Origin: Terriglobia bacterium
Lineage (GTDB): Bacteria > Acidobacteriota > Terriglobia > Acidiferrales > UBA7541
Reading direction: 5' to 3'
NCBI GenBank assembly: GCA_020072765.1
Contig: JAIQGD010000029.1
Coordinates: 1-40,388, forward strand
Length of the DNA stretch: 40,388 nucleotides
Shown here: positions 1 through 8,611 of the stretch, piece after piece
Numbering within the stretch: the stretch's first letter is position 1
How the letters are laid out: each line of letters opens with the position of its first letter
Position numbers and translations under genes: made by a program
Notes under the pieces: model-generated
Seen by the model: the letters and a program-made list of their open reading frames with translations, nothing else
Database searches by the model: none
What the model was told of the DNA's origin: nothing

Positions 1-677
1 TGCACGTTGGGCTCGTCCAGGCAGAGCACCACCGAACCGTAGAAGGGCACGCGGTTCACGAATTGCACAAAGGCATCCTGGATTTCCTCGAGCGAGGCGT
101 ACTGGTCGAGATGCTCGCGGTCGATGGTGGTCACCACGGCGATCACCGGAGCCAGCAGCAGGAAGGAGCGGTCGCTTTCGTCCGCTTCCACCACCATGTA
201 CTCGCCCTGGCCCAGGCGCGCGTTCGAACCGGCATGGTTCACGCGGCCGCCGACGACAAACGTGGGATCGAGTCCCGCGGCGGCCAGCACCGCCGCCGCC
301 AGCGACGTGGTGGTGGTCTTGCCGTGCGCGCCCGCGACCGCGATGCCGTATTTCAGCCGCATCAATTCCGCCAGCATTTCCGCGCGCGGGATCACGGGAA
401 TCTTCAGGCGGTGCGCTTCGACGAGTTCCGGGTTGTCGGACGGCACGGCCGAGGAGACGACCACGACGTGCGCGCCCTGCACGTGTTCGGCGTGATGGCC
501 TTCGTGAATCGCCGCGCCCAGCTTGCGCAGCCGCTCGGTGACCGCCGACAGCTTCGCGTCGGAGCCCGACACGGCATAGCCGCTGGACAGCAGGACCTCG
601 GCGATGCCGCTCATCCCGCTGCCGCCGATGCCCACCAGATGCACGCGCTGAAAATTGGGAAACGTCGCGCTGTTCAT
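1..677 (-). CDS. murC: UDP-N-acetylmuramate--L-alanine ligase, N-terminal part (runs off window)
   Basis: MurC adds L-alanine to UDP-MurNAc in the cytoplasm, the first step of the peptidoglycan stem peptide. About 225 N-terminal residues are present and the frame is open to base 1. The N-terminus carries the Rossmann-like motif [10 protein letters not shown] typical of MurC. The ATP-binding motif [10 protein letters not shown] follows near residue 110, then EADESDRSF and the [11 protein letters not shown] stretch of the Mur ligase central domain. The ATG at 675-677 overlaps the murG stop by four bases (ATGA), so translation is probably coupled. It is the last visible gene of the dcw operon on the minus strand; the C-terminal domain lies outside the window. 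Confidence 0.95.
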   Translation of the reverse strand, partial: MNSATFPNFQRVHLVGIGGSGMSGIAEVLLSSGYAVSGSDAKLSAVTERLRKLGAAIHEGHHAEHVQGAHVVVVSSAVPSDNPELVEAHRLKIPVIPRAEMLAELMRLKYGIAVAGAHGKTTTTSLAAAVLAAAGLDPTFVVGGRVNHAGSNARLGQGEYMVVEADESDRSFLLLAPVIAVVTTIDREHLDQYASLEEIQDAFVQFVNRVPFYGSVVLCLDEPNV

Positions 678-1774
678 CGCGCCACCCCTTCGAGCAGGTC
701 CACAATCTCCTCGACCGCGCGGGGACGCGCCAGCGAGCGCGCGCGCTGCTCCATCTCTGCAATTTTCCGGGGCTGGTCCAGCAGGGAAAAGATTTCGGTG
801 GTGAGACGCTCGGGCGTCAGTTGCTCCTGCGGCAGCAGGAGCGCCGCGCCGGCCTGTTGCATGGCCGCGGCATTGCGCGCTTGATGCGCGTCGGTGGCGG
901 CTCCGAAGGGGATAAAGATGGCGGCGCGTCCGGAGGCTGACACCTCCGCGACCGTGATAGCACCCGAGCGGCAGACGATCAAGTCAGCCTGGGCAAACCT
1001 CTCCGCCATGTTCTCGATGAAGGGCACAACCTCCGCTTGCAGTTCGTGCCTCGCATAGGCCACGCGAACTGCATTATAGTCGCGTTCGCCGGTCTGATGC
1101 ACGATGAAAAGCTGATTTTTTCTGGCGGCAAATCGCTCCAGCGAATCCACCACCGCGCGGTTGATGCTGGCTGCGCCCTGGCTTCCCCCGGTGATCAGAA
1201 TGGTGAATGGCGCGCGATGTTCCTTGGGCGGCACGGTGAAAAACTCCTTACGCACTGGGCAGCCGGTGACCGCGGCGCGGCGGCCCAACTGCGCGGCGGT
1301 CCGCGCGTGCGCCACGGCGACGCGCGTCGCGAGCTTCGCCAAAATGCGGTTGGTGAAGCCCGGCTCGACATTGGGCTCGAACACCACGCTGGGAATGCCG
1401 TGCAGCACGGCCAGAAGAATCATCGGGCCGGAGGCGTAGCCGCCCACGCCAAACGCCGCGTCAAACTTATGCCGGCGCAGAATTTTTTCCGAGTCCCACA
1501 GGCCCGCCGGAAGCACCGCCGCATTCCGCAGCAGCCGCGCGCCTCCGATGCCTTTCAGTCCGGCGACGCGGATCAACTCCAGCGGAAAGCCCGCCTGCGG
1601 CACCAGCCGCGCCTCGATCCCGCGCTCGGTTCCTACAAACACGACGCTGCGCTCTCCTTGCCCGTCCGCCGTACCCCCGCGCCGCAGCCATTCGCGCGCC
1701 ACGGCCAGCGCCGGAAAAACGTGGCCGCCCGTGCCGCCTCCGGCAATCAGCAAACGCCGCGCGCCCGCGCTCAC
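674..1774 (-). CDS. murG: UDP-GlcNAc:lipid I N-acetylglucosaminyltransferase MurG
   Basis: MurG transfers GlcNAc to lipid I to make lipid II on the inner face of the cytoplasmic membrane. The 366-residue product has the usual family length. The N-terminus shows the glycine-rich loop [15 protein letters not shown]. The middle has GVGGYASGP, and the C-terminal domain carries the ITGGSQGA loop followed by [10 protein letters not shown], the UDP-GlcNAc site of GT28 enzymes. It overlaps ftsW upstream and murC downstream by four bases each, so it is firmly embedded in the operon. Nothing looks broken. Confidence 0.97.
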   Translation of the reverse strand: MSAGARRLLIAGGGTGGHVFPALAVAREWLRRGGTADGQGERSVVFVGTERGIEARLVPQAGFPLELIRVAGLKGIGGARLLRNAAVLPAGLWDSEKILRRHKFDAAFGVGGYASGPMILLAVLHGIPSVVFEPNVEPGFTNRILAKLATRVAVAHARTAAQLGRRAAVTGCPVRKEFFTVPPKEHRAPFTILITGGSQGAASINRAVVDSLERFAARKNQLFIVHQTGERDYNAVRVAYARHELQAEVVPFIENMAERFAQADLIVCRSGAITVAEVSASGRAAIFIPFGAATDAHQARNAAAMQQAGAALLLPQEQLTPERLTTEIFSLLDQPRKIAEMEQRARSLARPRAVEEIVDLLEGVAR

Positions 1775-2880
1775 GTCTCATCCGCGTGCTGGCTGATGTT
1801 CAGCAGCACGCCCGTCGCCAGCAGCATGCCCGCCAGGCTGGAGCCGCCGTAGCTGATGAACGGCAGCGGAATCCCTTTGGTCGGCATCAAACCGAGCACC
1901 ACGCTCAGATTGATCAGCGCCTGGCCCACCACCATCGTCGTGATGCCGATGCCCAGCAGCCGCCCGGCTTGATCCGGCGCCTTCATCGCCGCCACAAAAC
2001 CCCGCCAGCCGTACACCGCGAACAGCGCCACCACCACCGCGGCGCCGAGAAAACCGAACTCCTCGCAGATCACCGAGAAAATAAAATCGGTGTGCGCTTC
2101 GGGCAGGAAGAACAGCTTCTGATGGCTTTCCATCAGCCCGACCCCGGAAAATCCGCCCGAGCCGACCGCAATCAGCGATTGCGCCAGCTGAAAACCGTGG
2201 CCCTGCGGGTCCGCGCCCGGAGAAAAAAACGTCTGCATGCGCTGCAAACGATAGGGCACGCGCACGATCAGCAGGTACACCGCCGGCAGCGCCGCCAGCA
2301 CCGCGCCCGCGACGTAGCGCAGCGAAACCCCGGCGATGAACAACATGGCGAAGGCGATCAGCGCGATCATGCACGCCGTGCCCATGTCCGGCTCGGCCAG
2401 AATCAGGGCCACGATGGCCAGCACGGTTCCCATCGCCGGCAGCAGCGTTTGCCGCACGTCGTTCACCCCGGCGGCGCGCGGCGCGCGGCGGATTTCCAGA
2501 AACCACGCCAGATACACAATCACGATCAGCTTGGCCAGCTCCGAGGGCTGCAAGCTCAGCGGACCGAAACGAATCCAGCGATGCGTGGCGTGCGAACGGT
2601 CCAGAAACAGCACGCCGATCAGCAGCACCAGCGTCACCGAAAGCGCCGTGAAGATCACGCGCGGCTGGCGCAGCTTGCGGTAGTCCGTGTTCATCAGCCC
2701 GAACATCCCGGCGATCCCCAGCGCGATCCACAGAAGCTGGCGCAGCAGGAAGTAGCAGGCGTTGCCGTGCTCCTGGCTGGCGGTCATCGCCGAGGAACTG
2801 AACACCATCACCGCGCCGATCAGGCACAGCGCCAGGGTGGCGCCGAACAGCTGGCGATCGGGCTGCAGGCTGCGAGGCAT
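1771..2880 (-). CDS. ftsW: Peptidoglycan glycosyltransferase FtsW (SEDS family)
   Basis: A SEDS-family polytopic membrane protein that polymerises lipid II at the division septum together with its partner PBP (FtsI). The 369 residues contain about ten hydrophobic segments. The region FFLPEAHTDFIFSVICEEFG and the C-terminal motif KGIPLPFISYGGSS are diagnostic of FtsW/RodA. Its position between murD and murG in a dcw cluster favours FtsW over RodA. It lies 3 bases after murD and overlaps murG by four. Its expected partner FtsI, encoded upstream in the same operon, lacks its membrane anchor in this assembly. Confidence 0.96.
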   Translation of the reverse strand: MPRSLQPDRQLFGATLALCLIGAVMVFSSSAMTASQEHGNACYFLLRQLLWIALGIAGMFGLMNTDYRKLRQPRVIFTALSVTLVLLIGVLFLDRSHATHRWIRFGPLSLQPSELAKLIVIVYLAWFLEIRRAPRAAGVNDVRQTLLPAMGTVLAIVALILAEPDMGTACMIALIAFAMLFIAGVSLRYVAGAVLAALPAVYLLIVRVPYRLQRMQTFFSPGADPQGHGFQLAQSLIAVGSGGFSGVGLMESHQKLFFLPEAHTDFIFSVICEEFGFLGAAVVVALFAVYGWRGFVAAMKAPDQAGRLLGIGITTMVVGQALINLSVVLGLMPTKGIPLPFISYGGSSLAGMLLATGVLLNISQHADET

Positions 2881-2883
2881 CGC

Positions 2884-4278
2884 TTATCCTTTCCGCGCGG
2901 GCGCGCCCGCCACGGAGCTTTTTTCGAGTGTCGCAACCGCCTCCTTGAAGACGCGGCCGCGCTGCTCGTAATTCTCGAATTGATCGAAGCTCGAACACGC
3001 GGGAGCAAGTAAAACGGTGTCGCCCGGCCGCGCGCGTTCGAACGCCAGATGCACGGCGCGATCCAGCGTCCCGGCATGTTCGACGGGAACGGCGCCGGCG
3101 ATCTCCGCGGCAATTTTTTCCGCCGCCGCACCGATCAGAATGGCCAGCCGCGCGCGGCCCTGCAGCGGCTCGCGCAGCGACGTGTACGGGCTGCCCTTGT
3201 CCTTGCCGCCCAGAATGACGAGCAGCGGTCCGGGAAACGCCTCGACGGCCTTGAGCGCCGCGTCCACGTTGGTGGCCTTCGAATCGTTGTAGAACGTCAC
3301 CCCGCCGATTTCGGCCACGAACTCCAGGCGATGCTCCACGCCGCGGAAAGTCTGCACGCCGGCGGCGATGGCGGCCGGCGCGGCGCCCGCCAGATAGGCC
3401 GCGGCGCACGCGGCCAGGACGTTTTCGACGTTGTGCTCTCCGCGCAGCGCGATCTGCTCGCGGCGCGCCAGCGGAGTCTCCGCGCCCTCGGCGCGAAAGA
3501 AAATTTGGCCGTCGCGCAGGAACGCGCCCTCAGCAACGCGCTTCTGGCGGCTGAACCAGTAGACGTGGGGCCGCGAAGGCATGCGCTTCGTAATTTCCGG
3601 ATCGTCGGCGTTGAGCACGGCGGCGTCGCGGTCGAGCTGGTTTTCAAACAGCCGCATCTTCGCCCGGGCGTATTCCTCGAACGAGGCGTGGCGGTCCAGA
3701 TGGTCGGGCGTCAAATTCAGCACCACGCCGATTTCCGGGCGAAAGGCCTCGATGGCCTCCAATTGAAAGCTGCTGATCTCGGCGACGGTGACGCTGGAAT
3801 CCGCCGACGACTCGACCAGCGAAAGCAGCGGCACGCCGATGTTCCCGCCGACCAGCACGGGAATTCCGGCGGTCCTCAGGATGTGGGCGACCAGCGCGGT
3901 CGTGGTCGTCTTCCCGTTCGAGCCGGTGATCGCCACCAGCTTCCCCCGCAGCAGCCGCCAGGCCAGCTCGATCTCGCTCCACACGGGAATCCCGCGGGCG
4001 CGCGCCAGTTCCAGCGCGGGCAGCTTGGCGGGCACACCGGGGCTCAGGACGATCAGATCCTGTTCGAGAAATGTGGCCGGGGTGTGGCCTCCCAGTTCCA
4101 GCTGGACGCCGGCGGCGCGCAGCTTCGCTGCGGCCTCAGCCAGCTCTGTCTCCGCCTTTTCATCCGTGGCCGTCACCGTCGCGCCATAGCCGGCGGCGAA
4201 CAGCGACACCACCAGCCCGGTGCGCGCCAAGCCCACCACCAGCACCCGCTTTCCCGCAAGATCAATTCCCGGTCTCAC
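2884..4278 (-). CDS. murD: UDP-N-acetylmuramoylalanine--D-glutamate ligase
   Basis: MurD adds D-glutamate to UDP-MurNAc-L-Ala in the cytoplasm. The 464-residue protein starts with a Rossmann-type motif (VLVVGLARTG), then the ATP loop ITGSNGKTTTTALV near residue 120. The central-domain motif LNLTPDHLDRH follows, and the C-terminal domain has FYNDSKATN and LGGKDKG. The start is a GTG, chosen because it gives the conserved N-terminus and lies 6 bases after the mraY stop. It is an ordinary operon member with family-typical length. Confidence 0.96.
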   Translation of the reverse strand: MRPGIDLAGKRVLVVGLARTGLVVSLFAAGYGATVTATDEKAETELAEAAAKLRAAGVQLELGGHTPATFLEQDLIVLSPGVPAKLPALELARARGIPVWSEIELAWRLLRGKLVAITGSNGKTTTTALVAHILRTAGIPVLVGGNIGVPLLSLVESSADSSVTVAEISSFQLEAIEAFRPEIGVVLNLTPDHLDRHASFEEYARAKMRLFENQLDRDAAVLNADDPEITKRMPSRPHVYWFSRQKRVAEGAFLRDGQIFFRAEGAETPLARREQIALRGEHNVENVLAACAAAYLAGAAPAAIAAGVQTFRGVEHRLEFVAEIGGVTFYNDSKATNVDAALKAVEAFPGPLLVILGGKDKGSPYTSLREPLQGRARLAILIGAAAEKIAAEIAGAVPVEHAGTLDRAVHLAFERARPGDTVLLAPACSSFDQFENYEQRGRVFKEAVATLEKSSVAGAPARKG

Positions 4279-4284
4279 CTGGCC

Positions 4285-5418
4285 TCACCTCAATTTCAAT
4301 GTCGTCAGCGCAAACAACGCAAACACCAGCGCCAGAATCCAGAAGCGCACGATGATCTTCGATTCGCTCCAGCCCAGCAGCTCGAAATGATGGTGCAGCG
4401 GCGCCATGCGAAACACGCGCTTGCCCGTCAGCTTGAACGAGCCCACCTGGATGATCACCGACAGCAACTCCAGAACAAAGATGCCGCCGATCGAAAGCAG
4501 CAGAATCTCCTGCTTGAGAATGACGGCCACCGTGCCGATGGCCCCGCCCAGCGCCAGCGATCCCACGTCGCCCATGAACATTTCCGCCGGATGCGCGTTG
4601 TACCAGAGAAATCCGAGCGAGGCTCCCAGCACCGACCCGCAGAAGATGGTCAGCTCGGCGGCTTCCGGAATTTTCTGAATCTCCAAATATTCGGCGAAGC
4701 GCGCGTGGCTGGAAAGATAGGTCAGCACGGTCAGCGCCGCCGAGGAGACCAGCACGCACCCGATCGCGAGCCCGTCCAGCCCGTCGGTGATGTTGACGCC
4801 GTTGGAAAGCCCGGCGATTACCAGCACCAGAAACAAAACGAACGGCACGTAGGCCAGCGGCCAGAAGAAGTCGTGCCGCAGCACCGAGTGGATCACCAGG
4901 TCGGGATGCAGGCGCTTCAGGAACGGCACGCTCAACTGCGTCGAGTATTCGCCTTTCTCCTGGAGCCACACGAGCACCACGCCCACGAACACGCAGACCA
5001 GCACCTGCAGAAGAAATTTCCGGCGCGCCGTCAGGCCGAGATTGCGCCGCCGCACCACTTTGTTGTAGTCGTCCACGAAGCCGATCGCGCCGAAGGCCAG
5101 CGTCGCGGCGACCGCCAGAATCACGCAGGGATTGCGCAGATCGGCCCACAGCAGCGTGGGAACCACGATGGCGGCCACAATCAGCACGCCGCCCATGGTC
5201 GGCGTGCCGGCCTTGGCGTGATGCCGCTGCGGCCCTTCCTCGCGGATGTACTGCTTGACCTGCAGCTCGCGCAGCCGCTTGATCATCCACGGACCGAGCA
5301 AAAACGAAAGCGCCAGCGCCGTCAGGGTCGCCACCGCCGTGCGCACGGTGATGTAGCGGAACACGTTGAGCGGGCTGAAATGCGGGCGCAGCGCATAGAA
5401 GAAGAGGTAATAGAGCAT
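4285..5418 (-). CDS. mraY: Phospho-N-acetylmuramoyl-pentapeptide transferase
   Basis: MraY couples UDP-MurNAc-pentapeptide to undecaprenyl phosphate, making lipid I at the inner membrane. The product is 377 residues with about ten membrane segments. Family motifs are visible: KAGTPTMGG in the first third, FVDDYNKV (with the catalytic-site aspartates), NITDGLDGLA, and MAPLHHHFELLGW near the C-terminus. A longer open frame extends 12 codons upstream, but the ATG at 5416-5418 gives the usual MLYYLFF start and leaves a 1-base gap to murF. Confidence 0.97.
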   Translation of the reverse strand: MLYYLFFYALRPHFSPLNVFRYITVRTAVATLTALALSFLLGPWMIKRLRELQVKQYIREEGPQRHHAKAGTPTMGGVLIVAAIVVPTLLWADLRNPCVILAVAATLAFGAIGFVDDYNKVVRRRNLGLTARRKFLLQVLVCVFVGVVLVWLQEKGEYSTQLSVPFLKRLHPDLVIHSVLRHDFFWPLAYVPFVLFLVLVIAGLSNGVNITDGLDGLAIGCVLVSSAALTVLTYLSSHARFAEYLEIQKIPEAAELTIFCGSVLGASLGFLWYNAHPAEMFMGDVGSLALGGAIGTVAVILKQEILLLSIGGIFVLELLSVIIQVGSFKLTGKRVFRMAPLHHHFELLGWSESKIIVRFWILALVFALFALTTLKLR

Positions 5419-5419
5419 C

Positions 5420-6895
5420 TCAATCGCGTCCCTTCGGCGCGGCCTCCACAGCACTTGCCGCTCCTTTCGCTGCGGCGCGGCGCCACTGCGCGTCCAGAGC
5501 CTCCAGAATCCGCTCCATCTTCACGCCGCGCGAGCCTTTCAGGAGCAGCAGGTCGCCGCGGCCCACAAAGCCCTCGAAAAACTTCGCCGCCTCCGCCGAA
5601 TTCTCGAAGAAGCGCGCGCGCTCCTGCGGATGGCCCGCCTCGACCGCCGCGGCCACGAAATCGTTCGCGCAACCCTGCACGCCGAAGATCCAATCGATTT
5701 TCCCCAGCCCGCCCGCCAGACGGCCGCAGGCGCGGTGCAACTCGGCCGAAGACGTCCCCAGTTCCAGCATCTCCCCGGCGGCCAGGATTCGCCGGCGGTA
5801 TCCCGGAGTCGCTGCCAGCAACTGGATCAGAGCGCCGAGCGCGGCCGGACTCGAATTGTAGGAGTCGTTGATCACCGAAAAACCCTCTTCGAAGCGCACC
5901 ACCTCGCCGCGCTTATCGGCGGGCACCAGCGCGGGAAACACGCGCTGCGCATCCTCCGCGCCGACGCCCCATACGCTGGCGGCCGCCAACGCGGCCAGCG
6001 CATTCATCACGTTGTGCCGCCCGATGAGGGGCAACTCGAGCCGCGCGCGACCCGCGGGACACACAAAATCAAACGCCGAGCCATTCAACCCGCGCTCCTC
6101 GATAGCTTCCGCGCGAAATTCCGCGCGCGGGCTGGTCCCGAACCGGATCACGCGCCCGCGCGCCACTTCCGAAAACTTCGCCACGCGCTCATCGTCCTCA
6201 TTCAGGACCGCAGTCGCGCCGGGCCACGCCAGGTTTTCGATCAGCTCGCGTTCGGCCAGCGCGATCTCCTCGATCGAGGAGAAGAACTCCAGATGTTCGA
6301 CCGCGACCCGCGTGATCACCCCCACCTCGGGCGCTGCAATCTTCGCCAGGTGCGCCAGTTCCCCCCGGTGCGACATCCCCAGCTCGACCACCGCCGCATC
6401 GAATTCCTCGCCGAGTTTCAGCAGCGTCAGCGGCAGGCCGTACTCGTTGTTCAGGTTCCCCTGCGTTTTCAGCACGCGGAACCGCGCGCCCAGCAGCGCC
6501 GCCAGAATTTCTTTTGTCGTGGTCTTGCCGACCGAGCCGGCCACCCCGGCGATCCGCCGCCCCGGCTTCTGGCTGCGCCAGATTTCGCAGGCGCGCGACG
6601 CCAGCCGCTGCAGCGCCGCCAGCGTGTCGTCCACCGGGAAAAGTTTCCCGCGCACCTCGGCGGAAAATTCTCCCAGACGCTCGCGCGCCACCACCGCGGC
6701 CGCCGCGCCGCACTCGATGGCTCCCACCACAAACGCGTGGCCGTCGTGGTGCGGGCCGCGAATGGCGACAAACAGATCCCCGTTCTGGAGCGTGCGCGAG
6801 TCAATCGAAACGCCGGATGCCACGGCCCCGGGCTCCAGCCCCGCGGGCGCCGCGACACCCAGCGCTGCCGCCAATTGCACTGCCGTCCACCGCAT
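5420..6895 (-). CDS. murF: UDP-MurNAc-tripeptide--D-Ala-D-Ala ligase
   Basis: MurF adds the D-Ala-D-Ala dipeptide, completing the cytoplasmic pentapeptide precursor. The chosen product is 491 residues. The N-terminal region holds SIDSRTLQNGDLFVAIRG, the ATP loop is AGSVGKTTTKE, and NEYGLPLTLL with ELGMSHRGE follow. NDSYNSSP lies in the C-terminal part. The open frame continues 75 codons upstream, but that part covers a dispersed repeat. The ATG at 6893-6895 is preceded by a purine-rich GGGGGAG about 5 bases away, a good ribosome binding site that fixes the start. The 157-base gap to murE is one of the few wide gaps in this operon. Confidence 0.96.
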   Translation of the reverse strand: MRWTAVQLAAALGVAAPAGLEPGAVASGVSIDSRTLQNGDLFVAIRGPHHDGHAFVVGAIECGAAAAVVARERLGEFSAEVRGKLFPVDDTLAALQRLASRACEIWRSQKPGRRIAGVAGSVGKTTTKEILAALLGARFRVLKTQGNLNNEYGLPLTLLKLGEEFDAAVVELGMSHRGELAHLAKIAAPEVGVITRVAVEHLEFFSSIEEIALAERELIENLAWPGATAVLNEDDERVAKFSEVARGRVIRFGTSPRAEFRAEAIEERGLNGSAFDFVCPAGRARLELPLIGRHNVMNALAALAAASVWGVGAEDAQRVFPALVPADKRGEVVRFEEGFSVINDSYNSSPAALGALIQLLAATPGYRRRILAAGEMLELGTSSAELHRACGRLAGGLGKIDWIFGVQGCANDFVAAAVEAGHPQERARFFENSAEAAKFFEGFVGRGDLLLLKGSRGVKMERILEALDAQWRRAAAKGAASAVEAAPKGRD

Positions 6896-6924
6896 CGCCT
6901 CTCCCCCGCCCCGCAACCTCAGTG

Positions 6925-7038
6925 TCGCGTCAGGGCACGCCTTCAGCGCGCCGTTTGCGTCCCGGACAGTAGTCGGGACCGTGCCGCCGACTGCGCAAAA
7001 TCCACGCGGCTTTAGCCGCTGAGGGACGTAAACTCCAG
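6925..7038. repeat. Dispersed intergenic repeat, copy A (inside dcw operon, murE-murF gap)
   Basis: This stretch shares modules with four other intergenic sites in the window (15558, 17480, 27432, 34041). One module reads CGCCGTTTGCGTCCCGGACAG and continues into a hairpin, stem TCCCG..AC / GT.CGGGA with one bulged G. A second module is the near-palindrome GCGGCTTTAGCCGC followed by TGAGGGACGTAAA. It sits between two essential genes of a co-transcribed operon, so any transcript would carry the hairpins. I see no open frame or transposase that explains it. Confidence 0.8.
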
Positions 7039-7052
7039 CCGCCGCTCGGTCG

Positions 7053-8543
7053 TTACGCCCCGGTCGAAAACCCCTTTTGGCGCAGGATCGCCCGCGCTTT
7101 TTCGCGGTCATCAAATCCAATGGTCCGGTCGCGCAACACCTGATAGGTTTCGTGGCCCTTGCCCGCCAGCAGCACGATGTCGCCCGGCCCCGCCTCGTCG
7201 AGCGCGAGGGCCAGCGCTTGTTCTCGGTCGGGCTCGATGCGGTACTTGGCGTTGGCCTTCTGCAGGCCCACCACGACGTCGTTGATGATGCGCAGCGGAT
7301 CTTCGCTGCGCGGGTTATCGCTGGTGAGCACGACGAGATCGCTCAGCGAACCCGCCGCCTCCCCCATCATCGGACGCTTGGCGCGGTCGCGCTCCCCGCC
7401 CGCGCCGAACACGGTGATGATGCGCCCGGCCGGATCCAGCTCGCGCGCCGTCGCGATCAGGTTGCGCAGCGCGTCGTCGGTGTGCGCGTAATCCACCACC
7501 ACCAGAAACGGCTGGCCTTCATCCACGCGCTCGAATCGTCCCGGAACCAATGCGAGATTGGCCACGCCTTCCGCAATTTTAGCGGCGGGAATTTCCAGCG
7601 CGATCCCCGCGCCGATGGCGGCCAGGATGTTGTAGACGTTGATGCGGCCCACCAGCGGCGAGCGGATTTCGATGTTGCCCCGCGGCGTGTGCGCCGTGAA
7701 TTCCAGCCCGCAAAAACTCAAGGCGATCTTTCGCGCCGTCAGATCGGCCGCGCCCTTCACGCCGTACGTGAACGTGCGGCGCACCAGCCCCGCGAGCTGC
7801 GCGGCATAGGGGTCATCGGCATTGATGACGCCCGCGCCGGGAGCGCCCGCGCCCGTTCCCTCGAACAGCCGGCGCTTGGCCGCGAAATAATCATCGAGAG
7901 TCTTGTGGTAATCGAGATGATCGCGCGTGAGATTGGTGAACACCGCCACGGCAAAATGGCAGCCCCACAGGCGTTCCATCGCCAGGGCGTGCGAACTGGC
8001 CTCCAGCACGACGTGCGTGCCGCCCGCATCGCGAATCTCGGCGAACATCTGCTGCAAGTCCAGCGATTCGGGCGTGGTATTCGCGGCCGGGCGGCTGCCT
8101 TTCGGCGTGCGATACCCCGTGGTGCCGATCAGGCCCGTGCTCAGCCCGGCGGCCCGCAAAATCGAGTCCACCAGGAACGCCGTGGTGGTCTTGCCGTTGG
8201 TTCCCGTCACCCCCACGAGCCTCAGGACATCGGCGGGATGGCCGTAGAAGTTCGCGGCTGCGCGCGCCAGTCCTCGCCGCTCGCTGCCAGGCAGCAGTTC
8301 CACCCACGTCGCGGTTTCGGGAAAGTCCGCCGGCCGCGCACTGGCGCTGGCCACCGCGATCGCGCCCCGGCGCAGGGCATCTTCGACAAACTTCACCCCT
8401 TCGAGCCTTTCGCCGTGCAGCGCAAAGAAGAGCGATCCGGGGGCAGCCTGACGGCTATCGCAGACCACCGACGCGACGTCGAGATCGGAAGGGCCCGTAA
8501 TCCCCCCGATTTCCGCCCCGGCCAGGAGTTTGTGAAGTTTCAT
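7053..8543 (-). CDS. murE: UDP-MurNAc-L-Ala-D-Glu--meso-diaminopimelate ligase
   Basis: MurE adds the third stem-peptide residue. The 496-residue product contains SVVCDSRQAAPGSLFFALHG at the N-terminus, the ATP loop TGTNGKTTTAFLV, and TNLTRDHLDYH in the central domain. The motif DNPR in the C-terminal domain (LTSDNPRSEDP) is the established signature for meso-diaminopimelate rather than lysine, so the wall should be of the m-DAP type. A longer frame runs 77 codons upstream with no family similarity. The ATG at 8541-8543, giving MKLHKLL, is the sensible start. It lies 68 bases after ftsI. Confidence 0.97.
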   Translation of the reverse strand: MKLHKLLAGAEIGGITGPSDLDVASVVCDSRQAAPGSLFFALHGERLEGVKFVEDALRRGAIAVASASARPADFPETATWVELLPGSERRGLARAAANFYGHPADVLRLVGVTGTNGKTTTAFLVDSILRAAGLSTGLIGTTGYRTPKGSRPAANTTPESLDLQQMFAEIRDAGGTHVVLEASSHALAMERLWGCHFAVAVFTNLTRDHLDYHKTLDDYFAAKRRLFEGTGAGAPGAGVINADDPYAAQLAGLVRRTFTYGVKGAADLTARKIALSFCGLEFTAHTPRGNIEIRSPLVGRINVYNILAAIGAGIALEIPAAKIAEGVANLALVPGRFERVDEGQPFLVVVDYAHTDDALRNLIATARELDPAGRIITVFGAGGERDRAKRPMMGEAAGSLSDLVVLTSDNPRSEDPLRIINDVVVGLQKANAKYRIEPDREQALALALDEAGPGDIVLLAGKGHETYQVLRDRTIGFDDREKARAILRQKGFSTGA

Positions 8544-8611
8544 GCCACGTTCTTCCAGTTTCGCGCTTCGCCCGGGATTTCTCAAGCCGGGCTTGTGCTT
8601 GATGGTCGTGC

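Noticed and set aside
3049-5871. Very long open frame (940 codons) antisense to murD, mraY and murF
   Set aside because: Its translation is arginine/histidine/glutamine-rich with no domain, and it mirrors well-supported Mur genes. Long antisense frames are expected with GC-rich codon usage.
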